Shown here in pieces: positions 42,387 to 51,471 of a stretch of DNA of 64,000 bases; within the stretch, counting starts at the first letter, position 1, and every line of letters begins with the position of its first letter. Under the pieces are notes generated by a model, which saw only the letters and a list, made by a program, of their open reading frames with translations, was not told the DNA's origin and searched no databases. Source of the DNA: Nonomuraea jiangxiensis (GTDB lineage Bacteria > Actinomycetota > Actinomycetes > Streptosporangiales > Streptosporangiaceae); NCBI RefSeq assembly GCF_900099965.1, contig NZ_FNDJ01000014.1, positions 269,124-333,123 of the forward strand, in the 5' to 3' direction. The translations under genes were made by a program, and so were the position numbers.

Positions 42387-43604
42387 TTACGCGGGCTTGA
42401 GCGAGCTGAGGACCTCACCGACCACGTCGGTGCCCAGATTGTCGGGCACGGAGACGTACACGATCGCCGGGGACTCACCCGCGCCGCGATCCATGAGCAC
42501 GATCGCGCCGTTCTCCTTCTTCCACTTGTAGCCCTTCTCCTCCGACACCTTGGTGAAGTCGAGCTCGAAGCGGAGCACCCACGCGTCCCGGTCGCCGATC
42601 TTCATGGCCTTGTCCTCCACCACCTTGCTCTCATGATCGAGCCGGTAGAACTTCGTGGAGAAGTCCACGAAGACGGCCTTCGCGGTGTCGCCCATTCCCG
42701 AGGCGCCGGAATAGGGATAGAGCTCGTTGAGCACCCCCGCGTAGACGTTGCCGATCCAGTCGGACTGGCCGTCGTAGTCTTCCTGCGAGACGGCCTGCAC
42801 CGCGCTCGTCCACGCCTGCTGGGTCGGGTCCGGGCCGTTGACCTCCTGGCTCGCGGGCACCTTCCAGCTGTCCGGCACCTGGAACGAGATGCCGCTGCTC
42901 GCGTCGGTGATGACGCCGTCGGAGGGTTGCGGCAGCTCGATCGGGCCCTGCCGGGTCGGCGGCTCGTTGGAGGGCGGCTCGTTGGACGGGGGCTCGTTGC
43001 CGGGCGGCTGCTCCGGCTCGAACGTGTCGACCGGCGACCGCGGCGACGCGGCCTCCGTGCTGCCACGGTTGATGAAGACGACCCCGGCCACCACGATCAG
43101 CGCGACCACCACCAGCGCCGCCAGCCCGCCGAACACCCACGGCAGCGGATTGCCCTGCCTGGGCCGCGGCGGCGCGTATCCGCCCCCGCCACCCCACTGC
43201 TGGGTGGGCGGCGCGGGCTGGCCGTAGGCCGACTGGCCGTAGGTGGGCCGGCCGAACTGGAGTGTGGGGTTCGCCGGCGTCGCCGCCCAGTCAGGGCCCG
43301 GCCCGGGGTGCTGTTGCCGCTGGGGGTCGGCCTGCGGTCCCGACTGATGCTGGGGGCCCGGTTGCGGTCCCGTCGGACGCTGAGGGTCCGCCTGCGGTCC
43401 GGACTGCTGCTGGGGGTTCGGCTGCGGTTGGTAGGGAGGCAGCACGCGGGTGTCATGGAGCGGCGGCTGGGGCCCGGTGGCCGGCGGCTGCCGCCCCGGC
43501 TCCTGGGCGTGGGTGGCGTCGGTCCACTGGTTGCCGTCCCACCAGCGGAGCCGGGGCTCTCCGTAGGGGTCCGGGTACCACCCTGCGGGGGTCTGCGTGG
43601 TCAT
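42387..43604 (-). CDS. DUF2510 membrane protein with Pro/Gln-rich linker
   Basis: A 405-residue protein. The N-terminal DUF2510 motif is AGWYPDPYGEPRLRWWDGNQWTDAT. A Pro/Gln/Gly linker with repeated SGPQADPQR units follows, then a membrane helix (PWVFGGLAALVVVALIVVAGVVFI, about 165-190), NEPPSNEPPS repeats, and an outside domain of about 170 residues (SGISFQVPDSWKVPASQEVNG ... VSVPDNLGTDVVGEVLSSL). The function is unknown. The ATG at 43604 has no ribosome site; a TACTAAT sequence ends 13 bases before it, suggesting a leaderless transcript. It lies 51 bp behind the pseudokinase gene. Confidence 0.82.
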   Translation of the reverse strand: MTTQTPAGWYPDPYGEPRLRWWDGNQWTDATHAQEPGRQPPATGPQPPLHDTRVLPPYQPQPNPQQQSGPQADPQRPTGPQPGPQHQSGPQADPQRQQHPGPGPDWAATPANPTLQFGRPTYGQSAYGQPAPPTQQWGGGGGYAPPRPRQGNPLPWVFGGLAALVVVALIVVAGVVFINRGSTEAASPRSPVDTFEPEQPPGNEPPSNEPPSNEPPTRQGPIELPQPSDGVITDASSGISFQVPDSWKVPASQEVNGPDPTQQAWTSAVQAVSQEDYDGQSDWIGNVYAGVLNELYPYSGASGMGDTAKAVFVDFSTKFYRLDHESKVVEDKAMKIGDRDAWVLRFELDFTKVSEEKGYKWKKENGAIVLMDRGAGESPAIVYVSVPDNLGTDVVGEVLSSLKPA

Positions 43605-43655
43605 GTTCGCCAGATTAGTAAGAACTGCTTGGATATGCATGGCCGGGGAAAGCCG

Positions 43656-45041
43656 TCAGCACTTGTACGTGAAGGTCGCCTTGTCCGTACGCTCCGGCCC
43701 CGGCTCCAGGATGCGCAGCGTGGCCGTGGCCTTGACGTTGCTCTTTCCGGACAACTCCCAACGGAGGGGAAGCGTATAGGAAGTTTTGTCCGAAGTTGTC
43801 GGCAGTTTACCCGTAACAATCTCTTTGTCTAGGTTCTTACGCCATTCGAATCTGATCACCCCGGGTGCCCCGTTGGTCACGACCGTTGCGGTGACCAGGA
43901 CGACGCTGTCGCATCCCTGGGTCTTCTTCGGCGCCACCACGTCGATCGACATGACCGCGAGATCCGGCGTGTTCCCGATCCTGAGCCAGGCCAGCACCGC
44001 CCCCGCCATGATGACCGCGAAGACCGCCGCCGACGCGACCGTACGCCGCCTGCGCGCCCGCGCGGCCCGGCCCTGCCTGGTGCCACGGCGGCGCGTGGTG
44101 ACGCCCTCCTCGCGCCCGGTCCGCCAGATCCGCTCGGCCGTCGTCTCCGGCCGCCGCTCCTGCGTGCCGGCGCTCGCGATCCCCGGCCCGCTCGCGATCC
44201 CCGGCCCGAACTGCAGCGGCCCAGCCGACCGGCCGGGCGGGTGCAGCAGCGTGACGATGTCGCCCTCGTCCCTGGGCAGGACCGGGGCCTGCGGGTACGC
44301 GGGCGCCTGCGCGAACGCCGATCTGCTCCGCGCCGCCTGGGCCAGCCAGTCCCTGGTGATCAAGCCTCTGGGCAGCACCGACCGCTCGTTGACCAGCAGG
44401 TCGCGGGCGGCGGCCAGGCCCAGGGTGCCGGCGGCGACCGCGGCGCGTTCGAACAGGTTGGCGGCCCGCGGCGCGCTCTGCGCGAACGACGCGGCCAGCC
44501 CCCGGGCCAGCGACGCCCACCCGGCCGCGTCCCGCTCGCGCGGCGAGACCCGGCCGCGGATGGCGTCGGACAGGCCGCGTTCCGACAGCAGCGCGGCGCC
44601 CTCCGCGGTGATCACCACGGTCCCGGGGTGCAGGGAGCCGTGCGTGACCCCGGCGGCGTGCAGCGCCCCCAGCGTCTGGGCGGTCTCCACCAGCACGGCC
44701 GTCGCGCCGCCCGGCTCGATCGGACCGGCGGCGAGCAGCTCGGCCACGGTGGGGCTGACCGCCTGCCCGGTGAGCAGCCACACCTGGTCGCCCGCCGCGA
44801 CCACGTCCGCCACGGGGATGAGCCCGGTCAGCCCGCCCAGCACGAGCCGCTGGTCGGTCATGACCGCGTGCACCACGCGGTCGCGCACCTCGGGCAGGCC
44901 GATGACCTTGGGGTCGAACAGCAGCGCGCCCGCCCTGCGGCCGTCGGGAGAGATGGCGTCGATCCAGTTGCCGAGTTCGGTCACCCAGGTGTGCTCGGTG
45001 AGCCGGAATCCGGCGATACCGTTCTGAGGGTTGCCCACCAT
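43656..45041 (-). CDS. Transmembrane pseudokinase with extracellular beta-sandwich domain
   Basis: A 461-residue protein. The N-terminal 210 residues follow the kinase fold (QTLGALHAAGVTHGSLHPGTVVITAEGAALLSERGL) but the HRD loop reads HGSLHPG and there is no DFG, so it cannot be catalytic. An Arg-rich segment and one membrane helix (TVASAAVFAVIMAGAVLAWLRI, about 335-357) follow. The outside domain of about 100 residues starts near GCDSVVLVTATVV and ends with a terminal Cys (TFTYKC). It begins 22 bp after the adjacent active kinase gene, so it is probably that kinase's partner or substrate. Confidence 0.85.
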   Translation of the reverse strand: MVGNPQNGIAGFRLTEHTWVTELGNWIDAISPDGRRAGALLFDPKVIGLPEVRDRVVHAVMTDQRLVLGGLTGLIPVADVVAAGDQVWLLTGQAVSPTVAELLAAGPIEPGGATAVLVETAQTLGALHAAGVTHGSLHPGTVVITAEGAALLSERGLSDAIRGRVSPRERDAAGWASLARGLAASFAQSAPRAANLFERAAVAAGTLGLAAARDLLVNERSVLPRGLITRDWLAQAARSRSAFAQAPAYPQAPVLPRDEGDIVTLLHPPGRSAGPLQFGPGIASGPGIASAGTQERRPETTAERIWRTGREEGVTTRRRGTRQGRAARARRRRTVASAAVFAVIMAGAVLAWLRIGNTPDLAVMSIDVVAPKKTQGCDSVVLVTATVVTNGAPGVIRFEWRKNLDKEIVTGKLPTTSDKTSYTLPLRWELSGKSNVKATATLRILEPGPERTDKATFTYKC

Positions 45042-45063
45042 CGCCGTTGCCCCCCGGCGCGAT

Positions 45064-46743
45064 CTAGCGCTTCCGTCTGTGGCGTCCCGCCATGCGGCGT
45101 CTCACCGCCAGTGTGACCGGAAGCGCGCCCGACGTCACCAGTCCGAGTGCGATCAACGCCGCCGGAGCCGGGGCCGCACCGTCCCCCCGCGGCTGCTCGA
45201 CCCGTGGGGTCAGTTCGCCGCGGGGCGGCTCCTGCTCGCCGCCCGTCGGCTTGGGGGTCCCCTCGCCGGGGCCCTCCGTGGGGGTCTGCGGGGGATCGGT
45301 CGGCCGGGTCGGCCGGGTGGTCGGGACGACGGTCGAGGGCTCGGGCGTGGGCGTCGCGCGGGGCGGCCGGGTGTCCCGCCACTCCTCGACCCCGCCGGAG
45401 AGCCGCTGGTCGGACGGCGTGCTCGCCGTCGGGCTCGGCGTCGCGGCGGGCCTCGTGGGCGTCCTCGTCCTGGCGGGCTGCCTGACCCTGGTCGGCGTCG
45501 GCCTGGGGCTGCGCGTCCGGGCGGGCCGGGTACTGGCCGGCCGGGTGGGCGGCGGCGCGGCGGCGTCCGTGGCCGTCGGCGACGCGCTCGGGGTCGGGGT
45601 GACCTCCTCCAGGGTGGGCGGCGGCTCCTCCGTCTCCACCGGGTTCAGGCTGGTGGGAGCGGACGTGGTCGGCGTGCTCAGGCCGGCCTGCACCTCCAGC
45701 AGCGGCTCCTTGGCGGAGGCGTTCGCGATCAACACGGCCGCGATCGTCACCGCGCCCACGGCGGTCGCGGCGACGGCGATCTTGGCGGGCAACTTGCCGA
45801 GCAGCTGGGACGGGTTCGGGAAGCGGGTCCGGGCGAGCGAGGTCACGGTCTGGCCCGGCTCGTCGAGCGCGCTCGGGAAGAGCACGGCCAGCAGGCCCGC
45901 GAGGGCGGCCAGGCGGCGGCGCCCGCGCTCCTCCCAGTCGGAGCCGTACCCCTCGGCCGCGACCGCCTCCAGCTCCGTCAGGAACGCCTCCGCCGACGGG
46001 GGCCGCCCGGCCGGGTCCTTGGCCAGGCCGCGCTCCATCAGGCCGCGCAGCGGGGCGGGCACCTCCTCCACCGGGGGCGCCGCGCTCTGGTGCTGGCGGG
46101 CCAGCGCGGCGACGTTGGCCGCGCGGAAGGGACGGGTGCCGGTCAGGCACTCGAAGAACACGATGGTGGCCGCGTAGACGTCGGTGGCAGGGCCGGCGGC
46201 CCCGCCCGACCACTGCTCGGGCGCCATGTACGGCGGCGTGCCTGCGGCGCTCGCCCCCTCGCCCGCCCTGACCGCGATGCCGAAGTCCACCAGCTTGCTG
46301 GTGCCGTCGCCCTGGATCATGACGTTCTCGGGCTTGAAGTCGCGGTGCACGATCCCGATCGCGTGCGCCGAGGCCAGACCCTGCAGCGAGCCCTTGAGCA
46401 CGACCAGCGCCGCCTCAGGGCCCGTGGGACCCTCCGAGCGCAGGAGCTCGCGCAGCGAGAGCCCGTTGATCAGCTCCATGATGATCGCCGCGCCCTGCCC
46501 GGTCTCGACATAGTCGAGCAGCCGGGCGTGGTGCACGCTCTGCACGGTGGCGAGTAACCGCGCCTCGTGCCTGAACCGGGCGACGAACCCCACATCGGAC
46601 CTCAGCTCCTCGCTGAGGTACTTGATCGCGACCTCGACACCGTCGTAGTCGCGCCTGGCCAGCACCACGCGCCCGGTGGCTCCCGTGCCGAGCTCGCGGA
46701 TCGCGGTGTAGCCAGGGACCCCCCACTGCCCATCACCGTACAT
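45064..46743 (-). CDS. Transmembrane Ser/Thr protein kinase with second C-terminal membrane segment
   Basis: A 559-residue kinase. The catalytic domain (about 12-270) has GTGATGRVVLA, VAIKYL, VHRDFKPENV, VDFGIAVRA and GTPPYMAPEQ. A first membrane helix (about 303-325, KIAVAATAVGAVTIAAVLIAN) is followed by about 200 residues of Thr/Pro/Arg-rich sequence. A second helix with a basic tail (PAALIALGLVTSGALPVTLAVRRRMAGRHRRKR) then closes the protein, like a sortase-type tail without an LPxTG motif. Both ends should be cytoplasmic and the Thr/Pro region outside. Confidence 0.9.
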   Translation of the reverse strand: MYGDGQWGVPGYTAIRELGTGATGRVVLARRDYDGVEVAIKYLSEELRSDVGFVARFRHEARLLATVQSVHHARLLDYVETGQGAAIIMELINGLSLRELLRSEGPTGPEAALVVLKGSLQGLASAHAIGIVHRDFKPENVMIQGDGTSKLVDFGIAVRAGEGASAAGTPPYMAPEQWSGGAAGPATDVYAATIVFFECLTGTRPFRAANVAALARQHQSAAPPVEEVPAPLRGLMERGLAKDPAGRPPSAEAFLTELEAVAAEGYGSDWEERGRRRLAALAGLLAVLFPSALDEPGQTVTSLARTRFPNPSQLLGKLPAKIAVAATAVGAVTIAAVLIANASAKEPLLEVQAGLSTPTTSAPTSLNPVETEEPPPTLEEVTPTPSASPTATDAAAPPPTRPASTRPARTRSPRPTPTRVRQPARTRTPTRPAATPSPTASTPSDQRLSGGVEEWRDTRPPRATPTPEPSTVVPTTRPTRPTDPPQTPTEGPGEGTPKPTGGEQEPPRGELTPRVEQPRGDGAAPAPAALIALGLVTSGALPVTLAVRRRMAGRHRRKR

Positions 46744-46850
46744 ACGGACTCCTCTGGAGTTATATGGGCCCCCACCCTCATCAACCGGTCCGTAGCTTAA
46801 CCAGAGGGCACCACTTTCCCGCTACTCAAATCCCGCTAAGGGACCATTGT

Positions 46851-49259
46851 TCACTTGATGGTGCCCGGCGACTCCGGTTTGGGAGTCCTGCTCGGCTGCT
46901 CCGGCTCCGGCTCCTCCTCTGGTTCCTCCTCCGGTTCGGGATCCTCGGGGCACTCCGCCGTGCTGCCGCTCGCGCTGTCGCCGCCGCCGGCCGCCGCCGG
47001 GGCGGTGGCCGCCGTCACGACCCACCTCGTGCCGCAGGGCAGCCGGAACGAGCCGGTCAGGCTCCGGGTATAAGACGTCTCGCCGGACAGGGTGACCGTC
47101 TCCGTACGGGCCGCGTCGCCCGCCGAGAACCGTACCGTGAGCCGTACCGGCTGGGTGCTGGCCGTGGTCACGGAGACGGCCGCGTAGAGCCCGCCCTCGC
47201 CGGGACCGGCCCGCAGGATCCTCACCTGCCGCACCGCCGGCGGGCAGGACACCGAGGCCCGCGCGGTGGACGTGCGGTTGCCCGCGCGCACCGTCACCGA
47301 CAGCGTCGAGCCGCAGGGGCGGGACCTGAAGGCGTAGGTGAACGACCTGGTGTAGGAGGTCTCCCCGGACAGGGTCGCCGTGCGGGTGGCCACGGCCTCG
47401 CCGCCGACCGCGAACCGGGCCTCGACGGGGATCGCCGCGGTGCCGCTCGCGGTCACCCTGACCCGGGCGTTCGCGGTGCGGCCCGGCGCCGGGGGCAGGT
47501 CGAGGCTCACGCGCAGCCCGGTCACCCGGGTCGGGCAGGGCGGCACGGACACGGAGGCCGACCTGGCGCCGCCGGGGGCGGCCGGGACGGTGGTCACGGA
47601 CAGCGTGACCGTGCTGCCGCACGGGCGTTCGCCGATGGACCAGCTGAGCGCTCGGGTGTAGGAGCGGGCGCCGGTCAGGCGCAGCCGCTGGACGTGGCCG
47701 TCCGTGCCGGGGGAGGACCAGGTCGCCGTGGCGGTGACGGCGGCGGTGCCGCTGGTGCTGAGGGTGACCGTGGCGGCGGCGTCCCCGTCGGCGTCGACCG
47801 TGAGGCCGCCCACGTTCATCCCGAGCACCGAGGTCGCCGGGTCGGCGGGTGGGTCGGTGGAGGGCTCGTCGGAGGGTTCCTTGGACGGCTCGGTGGGGGT
47901 CTCGTCCGGGTCCTCGGTGTTCGTGGGCGTCGTCTTCGGGTCGGTCTTCGGGTCCGTCTTGGGGTCGGCCTTCTTCGTGGCCTTGGGGGGCCGTACAGGG
48001 TCGTCGGAGTCCCCCGGCGGCGAGGCCGGGTCGTCCTCGGGCGGGGCCTGCGGCTCCGCCTCGGGGGAGTCCCGCGGCACGGTCGCGGGTGTCTCGTCGA
48101 GTGCGGTGGGCTCAGGCTCGGATGTGGTCGGCGGGCCCGCGGCCGGGTCGGTCACCACCTCGCTCGGCGGCACGGCCGCCGCCGCGCCGAGCGGCTCCGC
48201 GGGCGGGGGCTGCCGGTTGGTCAGCACCACCGCCACCGTGATCCCCACCGCCACGACCATGGCACCGGCCGCGGCGACCCTGGCCACGTTCGAGCGCAGG
48301 CGGCGGATCACCTTGACCCGCTCCACGCCCGAGCGCAGGCCGCGGAACACCGTCCTGGCCAGCGACGTGACCACCTCGGGCGGGGCCGGCTGGGGGCTGG
48401 GCAGCAGCAGCGCGAGCAGGCCGACGAGCACGGCCAGCCGCCGCCTGCCGCGCTCTTCCCAGTCCTCCCCGTACGCCGCCCTGGCCGTGGTCTCCAGGTC
48501 CTCGACGAACTCCAGCGCGCTCGGCGGACGCCGCTCCGGGTCCTTGGCCAGCCCGCGCCGGATCAGCTCGCGCACCGGCTCGGGCGCGTCGTGGAAGGGC
48601 ACCGGGGCGTGCACGTGCTGGTAGCCCAGCACGCTCGGCTCCGTGGAACGGTAGGGCCGGTGCCCGGTCAGGCACTCGAAGAAGACCGCGGTGGCCGCGT
48701 ACACGTCCGTGGCGGGCGAGGCGAGCCGCCCCTCCCACAGCTCGGGCGCCATGTAGGGAGGCGTGCCCTCCAGGTGCGCGGCCGTCGTGCCCTGGCGTAC
48801 GGCGATGCCGAAGTCGACGAGCTTGCTCACCCCGTCGTCCCGGACGATCACGTTCTCCGGCTTGTAGTCCCGGTGCACCAGCCCGAGCGCGTGCGCCTTG
48901 GCCAGGCCGAGCAGCGAGCCCTTCAGCACGGTCAGGGCCGCCTCCGGCTCGGTCGCGCCGTGCTCGCGTAGCAGCGCGCGTAACGAGACGCCGTTGACCA
49001 GCTCCATCACGATGGCGGCGCCACCGGTGTCCTCCACGTACTCCCACAGCGTCGCGATGTTCGGATCGCGCAGCGTGGTCAGCAGCCGTGCCTCGGCCCG
49101 GAACCTGACCAGCGCGGCAGGATCGCGAAGCAGCGCCTCGGAGAGGTACTTGACCGCGACCCGCACGCCGGTCTCATCGTGGACGGCCAGCACCACCCGC
49201 CCGCTGGCACCGGACCCGAGTTGCTTGATTTCCGTATAACCGGGAGCGCTCCACTCCAT
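46851..49259 (-). CDS. Transmembrane Ser/Thr protein kinase with triplicated outer domain
   Basis: An 802-residue kinase and the largest in the window. The catalytic domain (about 12-270) has GSGASGRVVLA, VAVKYL, VHRDYKPENV, VDFGIAVRQ and GTPPYMAPEL. A membrane helix (VARVAAAGAMVVAVGITVAVVL, about 325-346) and an Asp/Pro/Thr-rich spacer follow. Three related modules of about 85-95 residues then occur, each with SYTR followed by PCG(S/T) and a closing Cys before the next unit. It ends in an acidic Glu/Pro tail. The kinase domain is the close paralog of that at 45064-46743; the genes are tandem, 107 bp apart. Confidence 0.92.
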   Translation of the reverse strand: MEWSAPGYTEIKQLGSGASGRVVLAVHDETGVRVAVKYLSEALLRDPAALVRFRAEARLLTTLRDPNIATLWEYVEDTGGAAIVMELVNGVSLRALLREHGATEPEAALTVLKGSLLGLAKAHALGLVHRDYKPENVIVRDDGVSKLVDFGIAVRQGTTAAHLEGTPPYMAPELWEGRLASPATDVYAATAVFFECLTGHRPYRSTEPSVLGYQHVHAPVPFHDAPEPVRELIRRGLAKDPERRPPSALEFVEDLETTARAAYGEDWEERGRRRLAVLVGLLALLLPSPQPAPPEVVTSLARTVFRGLRSGVERVKVIRRLRSNVARVAAAGAMVVAVGITVAVVLTNRQPPPAEPLGAAAAVPPSEVVTDPAAGPPTTSEPEPTALDETPATVPRDSPEAEPQAPPEDDPASPPGDSDDPVRPPKATKKADPKTDPKTDPKTTPTNTEDPDETPTEPSKEPSDEPSTDPPADPATSVLGMNVGGLTVDADGDAAATVTLSTSGTAAVTATATWSSPGTDGHVQRLRLTGARSYTRALSWSIGERPCGSTVTLSVTTVPAAPGGARSASVSVPPCPTRVTGLRVSLDLPPAPGRTANARVRVTASGTAAIPVEARFAVGGEAVATRTATLSGETSYTRSFTYAFRSRPCGSTLSVTVRAGNRTSTARASVSCPPAVRQVRILRAGPGEGGLYAAVSVTTASTQPVRLTVRFSAGDAARTETVTLSGETSYTRSLTGSFRLPCGTRWVVTAATAPAAAGGGDSASGSTAECPEDPEPEEEPEEEPEPEQPSRTPKPESPGTIK

Positions 49260-49345
49260 TGCCCTCTCCCATCAGGAGCCGGCCCACCTGATGAGACGTG
49301 CGATCAAGAAGTCGGGTTTGCCAGGTGGTCCCGGATTTTATGGAA

Positions 49346-49984
49346 CTACTCCCGATGGAGGATGTGAACAGGCGCGCCGATACCTTCTGGGAGCACCGAA
49401 TCTGGTTCGGGATCGCCCCATGACGTGACCAGCGGAAGCACCCCGGCCCACACCGGCAGTTCGTAGTCCTCCGGCTCGTCCTTCGGGCCGCCGCGCCGGA
49501 TCTTGACCGACGCCTCCGCCAGCGACAGCGCCAGCACGGACGTGGCGGCCAGCTCCTTGCGCGAGGGCCGCCTGACGTAGTCCCACTGGCCCGGCGCCAG
49601 CTGCTCCGCCAGGGCCCGCAGCCCCTCCATGCGCTCCTCGGGGTCCGCCACCAGCCGGAGCCGGCCGTAGATGATCGCCGAACGGTAGTTGACGGAGTGG
49701 TGGAAGATCGAGCGGGCCAGCACGATGCCGTCCAGGTGCGTGACCGTGAGGCACACCTCGGCGCCGTCCCCGGCGCGCAGCGACGTGGCGCCGGTGGAAC
49801 CGTGCAGGTAGAGAGTCTCGCCGATGCGCCCGTAGCCGGTCGGCACCACCATGGGGTGACCGTTGACCAGCACGCCGAGATGACAGATCAGTCCGCTGTC
49901 GAGCACCTCGTGGAGATCGTCGCGGTCGGTGCTGCCGCGCTGCTTCTCGCGGCCAAGGGTGGTACGCGGTGTCGAGGAGAGCAT
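49346..49984 (-). CDS. Pyridoxamine 5'-phosphate oxidase-family protein
   Basis: A 212-residue flavin-binding split-barrel protein: DRDDLHEVLDSGLICHLGVLVNGHPMVVPTGYGRIGETLYLHGSTGATSLRAGDGAEVCLTVTHLDGIVLARSIFHHSVNYRSAIIYGRLRLV matches the PNPOx-like nitroimidazole-resistance/NimA-type subgroup. It is divergent from a PdxR-type regulator with 71 bp between starts, suggesting control by pyridoxal phosphate and a function near vitamin B6 or flavin chemistry. Confidence 0.88.
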   Translation of the reverse strand: MLSSTPRTTLGREKQRGSTDRDDLHEVLDSGLICHLGVLVNGHPMVVPTGYGRIGETLYLHGSTGATSLRAGDGAEVCLTVTHLDGIVLARSIFHHSVNYRSAIIYGRLRLVADPEERMEGLRALAEQLAPGQWDYVRRPSRKELAATSVLALSLAEASVKIRRGGPKDEPEDYELPVWAGVLPLVTSWGDPEPDSVLPEGIGAPVHILHRE

Positions 49985-50002
49985 GATTCGACCGTAACCG
50001 CG

Positions 50003-50054
50003 AAGTGGACCTATGCTGTAGGGCCACTATCCAGCCCTTCGTAGAGACCACTTA
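50003..50054. promoter_or_regulatory. PdxR-type operator pair between PNPOx-like and MocR genes
   Basis: AAGTGGACCTA (50003-50013) and, inverted, TAAGTGGTCTCTAC (50054-50041) both fit the AAAGTGGW(T)CTA-type motif described for actinobacterial PdxR. A weaker AGTGGCC lies between them on the minus strand. The sites flank the probable divergent promoters. Confidence 0.65.
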
Positions 50055-50055
50055 C

Positions 50056-51471
50056 GTGCGCACCCAGATCGACCTGCCCATATCCCTGACGCGCGACTCG
50101 GTCGCGCCGCTCACCGCGCAGCTCGCGGACTGGCTGCGCCGCGCCATGCTGGACGGCACGCTGGCCCCGGGCGAGCGGCTGCCGTCCTCACGGGCGCTGG
50201 CGGCCCAGCTCGCGGTGAGCAGGACCGTGGTGACGGAGGCCTACCAGCAGCTCTACGCCGAGGGGTGGCTGGACGGGCGGCACGGCTCGGGGACGTTCGT
50301 GGCCGACATGGAGGCGCCCAGCCCGCCCGGCGAGAGCCCGCACGTCCCGGCCCCGCCGCCGCCACCCCCGGCCGAGTGGATCCACCTCACGCCGGGCCGG
50401 CCCTGGGTGCGCGACTACGACCGGGCGGCCTGGAAGCGGGCCTGGCGCCGGGCCGCCGACCTGCCGCCCGGCGACGAGCCCGACCCGTACGGCCTGCCGC
50501 ACCTCAGGGAGCTGCTGGCCGACCACCTCAGGCGGGCCAGGGGCATGGCCGTCGGCCCGGAGAACATCGTGGTCACCAGGGGCACCGGCAACGGGCTCGA
50601 CCTGTGCGCGCTGGCCCTGCTCGGCACCGGCGCCCGGGCCGGGGTGGAGGACCCGGGCTACCACGCGGCGCGTACGGTCTTCGCCGCCAGGGGCGCCGAG
50701 ATCGTGCCGTGCCCGGTGGACGAGGACGGGGTGATCGTGGAAGGGCTGCCCCACGACCTGCGCGTGCTCTACACCACGCCCGCGCACCAGTACCCGCTGG
50801 GCGGGCGGTTGCCGATCCCGCGCAGGGAGCGGCTGCTGGCCTGGGCCAGGCGCACCGGCGCGACGATCGTGGAGGACGACTACGACGCCGAGTTCCGCTA
50901 CGACGTGGCGCCGCTGCCCGCCCTCTACGGCCTCGATCCGTCACGGGTGGTGCTGCTGGGCACGCTGTCCAAGACCCTCGCGCCGGACGTGGGCGTGGGC
51001 TGGCTGGTGGGCGAGGCGGAGCTGGTGAGCAGGATCGCCGGGCTGCGCAGGGCCGTGGCCGACCGCACCTCGGGCCCCGTGCAGCAGGCCGTGGCCACCC
51101 TCCTGGAGCGCGGCGACCTTGACCGGCACCTGCGCAGGATGCGGCTGGAATACGCGCGCCGCCGGGCCGCCGTGGTGGACCTGCTCGGGCCGGTCTGCCG
51201 GCTGCGCGGCGACACCGCCGGGCTGCACATGCTCGCCGAGCTGCCCGCGGACGTGGTGCCCGGCCTGGTCGCGCGGGCCAGGGCGCGGGGGGTGCTGCTC
51301 GACTCCGTGGGGCGCCACCACCACGGCCCCGAGCGCCTGCACGGGCTGGTGATCGGATACGGCTCCGCCTCGCTCGCGGACGTCCGCCGCGGCTGCCGAA
51401 TCCTGGCCGGCCTGATCCTGGACGCCCGGGTCAGGCCGCCGGGCGCCATGAGCCGGGCGGCGGCTCTGTAG
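50056..51471 (+). CDS. MocR-type GntR/aminotransferase regulator (PdxR-like)
   Basis: A 471-residue fusion of a GntR winged helix (about 8-75: LTAQLADWLRRAMLDGTLAPGERLPSSRALAAQLAVSRTVVTEAYQQLYAEGWL) with a fold-type I aminotransferase domain. The latter shows VTRGTGNGLDLCALALLG, PGYHAARTVFAARGAEI, the PLP Asp in IVEDDYDAEFRYD and the Schiff-base Lys in GTLSKTLAPDVGVGWLVG. Such proteins sense pyridoxal phosphate and control B6 genes. GTG 50056 gives the family N-terminus. Its 3' end overlaps the convergent aminotransferase gene by 41 bp. Confidence 0.9.
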   Translation: MRTQIDLPISLTRDSVAPLTAQLADWLRRAMLDGTLAPGERLPSSRALAAQLAVSRTVVTEAYQQLYAEGWLDGRHGSGTFVADMEAPSPPGESPHVPAPPPPPPAEWIHLTPGRPWVRDYDRAAWKRAWRRAADLPPGDEPDPYGLPHLRELLADHLRRARGMAVGPENIVVTRGTGNGLDLCALALLGTGARAGVEDPGYHAARTVFAARGAEIVPCPVDEDGVIVEGLPHDLRVLYTTPAHQYPLGGRLPIPRRERLLAWARRTGATIVEDDYDAEFRYDVAPLPALYGLDPSRVVLLGTLSKTLAPDVGVGWLVGEAELVSRIAGLRRAVADRTSGPVQQAVATLLERGDLDRHLRRMRLEYARRRAAVVDLLGPVCRLRGDTAGLHMLAELPADVVPGLVARARARGVLLDSVGRHHHGPERLHGLVIGYGSASLADVRRGCRILAGLILDARVRPPGAMSRAAAL

